A DNA stretch of 64,000 nucleotides, taken from assembly GCA_030015575.1 (NCBI GenBank), contig CM057337.1, forward strand, positions 338,282,583-338,346,582, in the 5' to 3' direction. Below the pieces are notes generated by a model. The model was not told the origin of the DNA and made no database searches. It saw only the letters and a program-made list of their open reading frames with translations. Positions 57,200 through 64,000 of this stretch are shown one piece after another. Each line of letters starts with the position of its first letter. Position 1 is the stretch's first letter. The translations under genes and the position numbers were made by a program. The stretch comes from Agapanthus africanus (lineage: Eukaryota > Streptophyta > Magnoliopsida > Asparagales > Amaryllidaceae).

Positions 57200-57246
57200 T
57201 GGGTTCAAATCAACCTGGACAATGACAGGTAGAACTTGACATGTGA

Positions 57247-57280
57247 CTTATGATTTGTTGACTAAAGTCAAGGTCATAAG
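57247..57280 (+). other. Leader hairpin H3 of element D
   Basis: CTTATGA (57247-57253) and TCATAAG (57274-57280) pair perfectly around TTGACT-AA-AGTCAA. Confidence 0.75.
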
Positions 57281-57607
57281 AGCATGAGGAAAAAATCATA
57301 TCGGGAGTTTCAAACATACAGCAAACTTTCCAGGCATGCGCATACCTTCTGGAGTGTGATAACTTGAGTGGCTTCCATCAAGTTATCATGCGATGATAGT
57401 TGGATCCCGATTCTCACTGATGAGTTGGTTTACTCTTCGGGTGATCCCGACTAATTCTTCTTTCAAGTTTGGAGGAGAATTTGAGATAACAGTGGGAGAT
57501 TTCCTGATTAGATAAAGTGATAACCATTCTGATCTAGGGTAGAGTGCACGCAGAGTATTTCTTTTCTCTCTCTCTCTTTGGCAGCGACCATTGACCGACC
57601 CTAGATT

Positions 57608-60600
57608 ATGACTCAGTGACCAAGTTGACCGAACCTTCTTAAAATACTGACTTTTGGATTGTCTGAGTTGCATAAGTCATTGCCGCTCTTTCTTTTACCC
57701 TTTGTATTTCTCAGAACACCCCGTATTACTACGGACATCCACTTCCATTGGATAGATCCATCGTATGGTTATATACGAACTCAAAGGTACTACTTCAAGG
57801 ATGGATCCAGGTTCAGGAGAAATAGAATTGGTTTATTCAGTTGTCTTTTATTATCACCTTCTCTCAGGTTGCGAGGGCTCCTTGGTTTAGGAGGGTACAC
57901 CTATTACGCTTATTGGATAGTCTTATTCCAAACCATAGGCTGGTACCGAAAGGTAGGGAATGAAGAAAACCAATTAGCCTAAGTAGGGTGTACAGAAGGT
58001 AATAACTAAAGACAAAATAAAGGGATTAGAAAGAGGGCAAAATAAATTATGACTGTTATCATTCACGACCAAACCATATACTTCATCGCCACTCCTATTT
58101 TCACCTTTGCTTTTTTCCCCAGTTCGGGAGAAAAAGAATAAGGTATTATTCAATTGTCTTTTATCATCACCTTCTCTCAAGTTATGAGTGCTCCTAGGAT
58201 TAGGAGAGTACACCTATTATACTTACTGGATAGTCTTCTTCCAAAGCATAGGCTGGTGCCGAACGGTAGGGAAGGAAGAAAACCATTTAGCCTAACGAAG
58301 GTGTACAGAAGGTAACGACTAAAGACAAATAAAGGGATTTGGAGAGATGGCAAAGAAATATACGGTTACAGTCATGAATAGGTTTATGGAAGAGGCATTA
58401 CTAAGAATATCAGGATACCCCTACGAGACATTTTAATGTTTCAGTTTTACTGCGCATTGTTAAAAGAAAACTGTTTTCCCGATTAGATACTTACTCCAGG
58501 GTATGTATTTACCAGGTTTCATTCTCATATCTGTATGGTTTTTTCAGATGATGAGTGGGAGTAAGTTATTAGAAATTAGGTGATCATCCTCATTATATCG
58601 GAATTCGTTGTAATTGGTGATATTTGAGGAAATCGCCTAGGTAAAGTTTTCAACCTACGATGCACAGATTTTGAGTTATTCAACTCAGCGGACTTATACA
58701 GAGTATTGTATGTTGTCCAGTGTCCGTCAGGATAAAGGGGTAGGTCCTCGTACTATGTTCTGTTTACTTGTGACTTCTCTAGTTTTTAGACAAGTGTTTC
58801 GTAGAAATACAACGTCTAAGTTATGAGAAGTTGTGAGTATAAGAATAAAGTAGAGAACCAGATATCGCAAGTATCGGGATTCTTCAAAGAGATCGAAGAT
58901 GTAGATTCTTATGATTGGTATTCTGTTGATAGTAATGGTTTTGAGAAGAAACTTGTTTCTCTTTCAGGTTACTCATAATTGGATGGATTCCTAAGTTGAG
59001 TAATGTTGATTAGCCTCTCTCCATTCAGTTGATATACACTGGAAGCAGCTGCATGGTTTGAATCTGGTTCCAATTAAATTTGTGCCTTTATTTCTATATT
59101 GTATATAGAATGGTTCATATCTTAACAATGTTAAGATACGGGGAGATGTCCAGCTTATGCTTAAAACTAGACACTGGATAAATCAAGGCACGTTCCTGTA
59201 ATGGCAGTTTGTGGGTTGACCCTGGCTTTGACGAGGGTTGACATTTCTACCATTTGGAAGATCAATAGTGATATTGTTCTTGACTTGCCATAGTTTTATT
59301 AAAATGAATTTTTTCAGAAAACAGTAGTGGGAGTATGGTAGAACTGGAAATGATTCCAGAACCGCAAAAAATTATGGAAAATTTAATAGGACCTATATAT
59401 TCAATTAGGTTTGACATTCCATTAGCCACTCCGCAGATATGGTGGGTAACCTCAGACACCCGAGAGGTACTTCGGTAGCCTCAAGGACGGTGACAGGGAG
59501 GTTCTTGTTTACCCAGACTTGACACTACTGTTGTTCCAGACTATGAGACCCGGCAGGAGGATAAGTATAGCGTCGTTCTGAACTGGCTTTAGAAGTGCAC
59601 GTGTATATTATTCTGCCAGAGGGTTATCGTAGTCGGTGGGAGTAGCGGAAGCATAGTGGGCAAGTAGCTTATGTCTATTTATAGACTTGAGCAGATAAAG
59701 CGGAGATAGATCATCTATTTTTGATGAGACAGTCATGGGTTTGACTTCACCAGCATAGGGGATAGATCTGTTAAAAGGGTAGTAGGGTGTGATGTCCTGG
59801 TATTTGGATGATATACACAGAGTAGGAAGTAAAATTCCTATACTACGATCGGTTGTACTTTGGTCGTCACACAGTTGTTTCTCCACAAAGGACATGGATA
59901 TAATATCTGACATTCTGGTTACTAGATTTATGGTTTTAGATCTAGATTTGGGTAGTTTCCCAATGTGGGTACTTTGACAGTATTCTAATAGTATTTTAGA
60001 ACAAATGACTCCTGGCATGGTGGTGTACCTGCAGGTGATGGAGTCACCCTCTCTAAAGGTGTCTTGCAGACTAAAGGGGAGAGGGGTGTGCATGATTGGC
60101 AGATCACTTGCTTAGGCAATTGAGTCAATCGTAAGTTGTCAAGTGCCACACTAGATGTTGTTTTTGCACTAGATGCGATAAGTTTATATTAATCCAATTC
60201 TGGAGAAACATAAGGAAGCAGTTTTAGAACATAAGTGTATGTTCCACGGTTTTGATGACGGCAGCCTCCTTCGGGAGATGGTTATCATTCCAGGCTTCAA
60301 AGGTGACATGGATGACAGAGTGATTGTCAGAGTTATAGTTTTCCTTCTGACGAGGGACAGTATTATGGACAAGTGGTCCAAGAGGATACTGTGGGAGGCA
60401 TGGTGCTGGATACTGATTAGGTTCAGTGATCGATACAGTCTAAGAAGTTTGGATTTGGAGTTCATTTATGAACTAGGTCCCATCAGATATTCAGACATAT
60501 TCTAAGACAGGTATTACTCGATTCGGGAGATGGCTTTCTCCGCGAACTTGAGATTAAGAGAGACATAGAATGAAACATCAAGGCGGATCCACTCACTGAG

Positions 60601-60719
60601 GCTATTTCTCGAACACAAGAGTTTTACAAACTAGCTTTGTAAAACTGATTAGTAGAGGAGTTGGATGTTCGGTATCACACGGGCTGTGAGTATGCGACAT
60701 CGCAATAATTAGCCTTAAG
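57608..60719 (+). pseudogene. Decayed gag-pol of element D
   Basis: The gag Met (ATGACTCAG at about 57608) follows the same CAGCGACC context as in A but meets a stop at once. Pol fragments are recognisable in the right order: EYKNKVENQI (integrase, about 58850), a LESAAYLLN-like piece near 59040, the GSPAYA/VGY region near 59150, and RT near 59790 (YLDDI...KIPILRSV, where A has YVDDILLIGNDIPMLQSV). The region has no long open frame. Between 57660 and 58400 the sequence is unrelated to A and contains a direct duplication. It cannot supply proteins. Confidence 0.8.
57833..58370 (+). repeat. Direct duplication of ~225 bp within element D
   Basis: Copies at about 57833-58060 and 58145-58370 share TATCACCTTCTCTCA, TACACCTATTA, CATAGGCTGGT and GGTGTACAGAAGGTAA. 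The origin of the unit is not recognised. Confidence 0.8.
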
Positions 60720-60733
60720 TGCAAGTGGGAGAT
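60720..60733 (+). other. Polypurine tract of element D
   Basis: TGCAAGTGGGAGAT lies immediately before the 3' LTR, identical to those of A and B. Confidence 0.9.
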
Positions 60734-62826
60734 TGTTGGAGATAGTGCCCTCAAAGTCAATTATTGGATTGCAGGTACGTGATTGCAATGATTGAGGCGG
60801 GACCTATACCGATATGACAGTCTTGCTCAAGATGATAGTATGCTATCTGGTTTGACTTTATCATCGTATACATGCTTTAGTTCACTATTGCATGATGATA
60901 GAGCCCATAGGATTCTTGCTTGACTACCAGCAGTATGATGGCGATCATATACGTGGGAGCTGGGGTCTGTAAGCACATCCTTAAAAGTGTCCCTAGTCGT
61001 GGGAGTTTCGAGACAGGGCATCGATACTCCAGAGTAGACTAGTGTATACAGTCGAGACCCCGACGAGGGGCGGTGGCCGGTCTCACAAGCCACTGGTGTC
61101 AGTTGGTTCACCTAAGATGTATACAGGTGCTCATTAGGTTATGAGTACACCGGACAGGACTCTTCGGGAACATGCTAGTTGGTATTATACATATCGTCAG
61201 ATAGCAGTTCCCTGGTGACATGTGTACAGGTTAGTTTGTCGACCTGAGATCGTCATTTGCCTCGTGTGAGTTCCCACTGTGCTTTGATTCCTACCCTACC
61301 ACGCTCAAAGGAGTTGTGCAAACAGGTATTTTTTGGGTACAGTCCCGAGCCACATGGAGGCAGTGAGCGGATCGTCGGGGATTCGTCTCTCCCGGTATTG
61401 GGGGTTGATGTCGCACAGTGCACAGGTGGCCATCACTTGAAATCCTTGGCCAAGGTAGTGGAGAATTACTGATTTGGATCAGTAGTTTCTCAGATGGTGA
61501 TGGGCTTCATGCCGACACGATTTATCGCGTTATTAGGGGTCTGACTTTATCCACCCCCCTAGACTCGATATGCGATACTCTTTAGACGAACGGACCGGAC
61601 TGTATATACATTGTCACTGTTAGACTCAGTAGGGTTCATAAATGAGTTCGCTCGTCAGCTTCCCTTCCAATCAATACATAGGCAAACCGTTACGTACATC
61701 TTGTACCTCTGACGTGCTAGAGATTATACCCAGTGCCAGTGTGTTGATGAGTCATTAGAGTCCCCCACAGACACTTTCCCAAGTTCGGGCGAAACGTTGT
61801 AGAGGCCGTATGGTTTTATGGCAAGGTTCGGAAAATGCACGTGCGTTTTCGCACGTGTCATTTTTCGGGCAGATAATACTGGTCGGCTTTGGTTTAAGCC
61901 GGATCCGAGTATTATACTGTGTAGATATAATATCTTTGTCTCAGATGCATTTGTATTCGGTCGTAATACAAATGCGGGTATGTTTATACCATTACGGGGT
62001 TATCCTGAAATTCGTTTCAGGATCACTTTTGGAAGTTGCCAGTTTCCAGTTTTCTATCAGCCGTATTTGACATTCGGTTAAATGCGGATTTATCTGTTCT
62101 TCTTGAGATGAGTGTGGAAGTTTCTAGAAGAGGTGACTAGGATGGTGACTAGGATGGTGAGTCATTAGTGCATTGATTATTGCATTAATGGTTTTGGTGA
62201 TTAGGTTGATGATTCATCCTTTGCTTTAATTGTGTTCATACTAGGTGTAAACATGTCCCATTTGTGTTATGGTCACCTTCCTCTCTCTCCCACACTCACC
62301 CTCCCTCTTTATATGGCCGGCCCCTCCCCTTTTGTGAGAGTGTGGTTCATTTTGAAGAAAAGATTATGATAGTAGTTTAGGTTCATGGAAATTTGATATG
62401 CCAATTTCTCATTTACCCGATTCAAATGGAAACTTCATTAACCGTTCGTCCATAGCCTTGGACGTAATGAGACAAAGTGTTCTACTCATTCTCTACATCA
62501 TCTTGGTCGTCTCTTTTAGCAAACTTGACGATCGAGTTGTCTCGGTTCAGAGGCGGGAGCCCGTTTAAAGATCCGTCGACGTGGTGCCACCTGGACGAGA
62601 AGACTGGAGATCGAGGAGATCGGAGCAGCCGCAACAAAGCGTGAGATGATGGTTGAAGACCGAAGGACTCGGATCATTCGGTATAACGTTTCTACCCACT
62701 TTGTAGTTTGTTAGTTTAGCTTTAATGGCAGATCCGGGTTATAGTACGCGATAGCGCCAGTTGTAAAAAGTTTTTGTTCCGCATTTGGCGTCTGTTAGAC
62801 GGCCGGGGCGCTACCGTGGACTTACA
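60734..62826 (+). repeat. 3' LTR of element D, 2,093 bp
   Basis: It has the same length as the 5' LTR at a constant offset of 7,549 bases, so no net indel; about 39 substitutions were counted by hand. Confidence 0.95.
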
Positions 62827-63249
62827 GTCACGACCCGAAATTGGTACGTGACGGCCCTTAAACTACACAACGTCTACAGGCGTAAGGCAATTTAAGTAAG
62901 CCGAAAACCAGCAATCTAAACCATCAAAAGTAGTAAGAAAGTGATAATAGCATTTTCAAAACCTTGAAATCTCAACCCAAATCTTTAAAGTTCAACTTTT
63001 CTTCCTTTAAAATTTCGGCAGCACCTTCTTTGTAAAAACCAACCCCAAAAATGGATACAACAAAAATATAAGTAAAGCATCCCCAATGGGAGCAAATCCA
63101 CGCCCAACGGCGGAAAACAACTACCACAACAGATATATGATGCCGTAGCGAAAAAATAAAAGACGATAGAACTAAAACTGCATAAAAGACCTCCAAGTCA
63201 CAAATAATACACAATATCGTCCTCAAATCAAATCTTTAAGTCATACAAG
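62827..63249 (-). repeat. Gypsy-type LTR fragment, continued from 53179
   Basis: Homologous to 251-650 of the LTR at the left end of the window (shared AAGTAAGCCGAA, AAATCTAAACCAT-like, AAGCATCCCCAA and CGGAAACAAC-like strings). It is cut at 63250 by another LTR. Its orientation is taken from the matching edge, and the rest lies beyond the window. Confidence 0.75.
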
Positions 63250-64000
63250 TGTTAGTTGTATGTATGCCCTAGAGGCCAGTATTGTACAGATGATGTATAT
63301 TATATTGGATGCTTGGACATATATAGAGATGACTTTCTTGCTCGATATGATAGTATGCTATCTGGTTACTCTTTATCTTAACATGTACACTTGTCTCTTT
63401 AAACTGTCTTATAGTTACATGTTGATAAAGCCCTTAGGATGTGTACTTGACTACCTGGACTATGATGCAGATCATACTAGTGGGGACATGGTAGTCCATA
63501 AGTACATCCTTCAAGGTCCCTAGTCGTGGGTGTATCGAGACAGGGCATCGATATACCGGTGTAGACTAGCGTATACGCTTCTCGACCCATGAGATGGGCG
63601 ATGGATGATCCCATATCCATTGGTGTTTGACATCAGAGATGGTGTACGGGTGCTCAGTGGAGACTGGGTACACTGGACGGACTCACCGAGAACTCCCAGA
63701 TGGTATTATACCTCACGTCAGATGGTAGTTCTCAGGTGACACTTGTACAGGTTAGTCTGTAGACCCGAGATCGTCATAGAGTCTTGTGTGATTCCCACTG
63801 TGCTTTGATCTCCACCTTACCACGTCCATGAGGGCGTGCGAAACGGTGGTCTTTGGGTACAGTCCCGAGTCACATGGAGGCAATGAGCGATAGGAGGGGT
63901 TTCGTCTCTCCCGGTATTGGGGGTTGATGTTGCGCTGTGCTCGATTGGCTGTAACAGGGAAGTCCCTGGTCAGGGCTGATCAGAGATTTGCTGGTAAGTG
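63250..64000 (+). repeat. B-type copia LTR, truncated by the window end
   Basis: It starts TGTTAGTTGTATGTATGCCC and follows the LTR at 21037 closely for all 750 bases available, including the CTCTCCCGGTATTGGGGG block near 63910. It interrupts the gypsy-type LTR; ACAAG (63245-63249) is the predicted target duplication, not testable here. Confidence 0.85.

Larger units (their letters stand above)
55278..57607 (+). mobile_element. Leader of element D
   Basis: It starts with the PBS (55279-55290) and ends before the residual gag start at about 57608. It carries the GC-rich hairpin 55489-55533, the CGTTA hairpin 56500-56520 and hairpins 57071-57100, 57161-57199 and 57247-57280. A segment of about 85 bases is directly duplicated (56708-56790 and 56846-56930). 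An ORF of 99 codons (56788-57087) resembles one in the leader of C. Confidence 0.85.
53185..62826 (+). mobile_element. Copia element D: full-length, coding-defective (9.64 kb)
   Basis: Two LTRs of exactly 2,093 bp (53185-55277 and 60734-62826), TSD GTCAC (53180-53184 and 62827-62831), PBS at 55279-55290 and PPT at 60720-60733. I count about 39 LTR differences (1.9%), roughly nine transitions per transversion, which suggests an insertion under a million years or so old if a common plant rate applies. The leader is well conserved, but gag-pol is riddled with stops. D therefore looks like a non-autonomous element moved by another copy's proteins. It belongs to the family of C. Confidence 0.95.

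Overview
Kind of organism. This is nuclear DNA of a flowering plant; the species cannot be told from the sequence. The evidence is one multi-exon GT47 (exostosin-family) glycosyltransferase gene with plant-type introns, long-LTR Ty1/copia elements primed by initiator-Met tRNA, a large Ty3/gypsy-type LTR, a plant RTE-type LINE and a Mutator-like element with a 9-bp target duplication. No bacterial operon, rRNA, tRNA or CRISPR array was seen. Apart from the one gene, nearly everything is transposon-derived or AT-rich intergenic DNA.

Left third (1-27.4 kb): a nest of LTR retrotransposons. A 4.5-kb gypsy-type LTR (250-4737, minus strand) is inserted in the leader of a copia element, 'C' (leader 4738-6577, 5' LTR 6578-8664, minus strand). 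C abuts a dead plus-strand copia pol, 'B' (8665-9448 and 19639-21036). B is split by a complete and apparently very young copia element, 'A' (9449-19638, minus strand; 2,102-bp LTRs with no mismatch found by eye, TSD AAACT, uninterrupted gag-pol of 1,316 aa). B ends in a 2.7-kb LTR (21037-23734), which is followed directly by a PBS and another leader, then by LTR scraps in both orientations and a gag fragment.

Middle (29.1-47.5 kb, minus strand): a GT47 gene rebuilt from nine exons that join in frame to 496 codons. It encodes a type II membrane protein, probably a Golgi arabinosyltransferase of the ARAD-like group. Introns 1, 2 and 6 are 4.0, 3.0 and 8.5 kb. Intron 6 holds a dead RTE LINE and a 4.6-kb inverted repeat made of gypsy sequence. 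Intron 2 holds a short LINE tail and a 0.9-kb Mutator-like element.

Right third (47.5-64 kb): AT-rich intergenic DNA with a small LTR remnant, then copia element 'D' (53185-62826, plus strand, TSD GTCAC). D sits six bases inside a second gypsy-type LTR, which is interrupted again at 63250 by an LTR of the B type running off the window. D has LTRs about 98% identical but a pol full of stops, so it was probably mobilised in trans.

Best candidate for something new: the roughly 2-kb leaders of four copia copies (A, C, D and the copy at 23735) share an ordered set of stem-loops: a GC-rich hairpin near the PBS, a CGTTAG hairpin, and three hairpins upstream of gag. The outer arms of the last three differ between copies by compensating changes and G-U wobbles, which points to selection on RNA structure.
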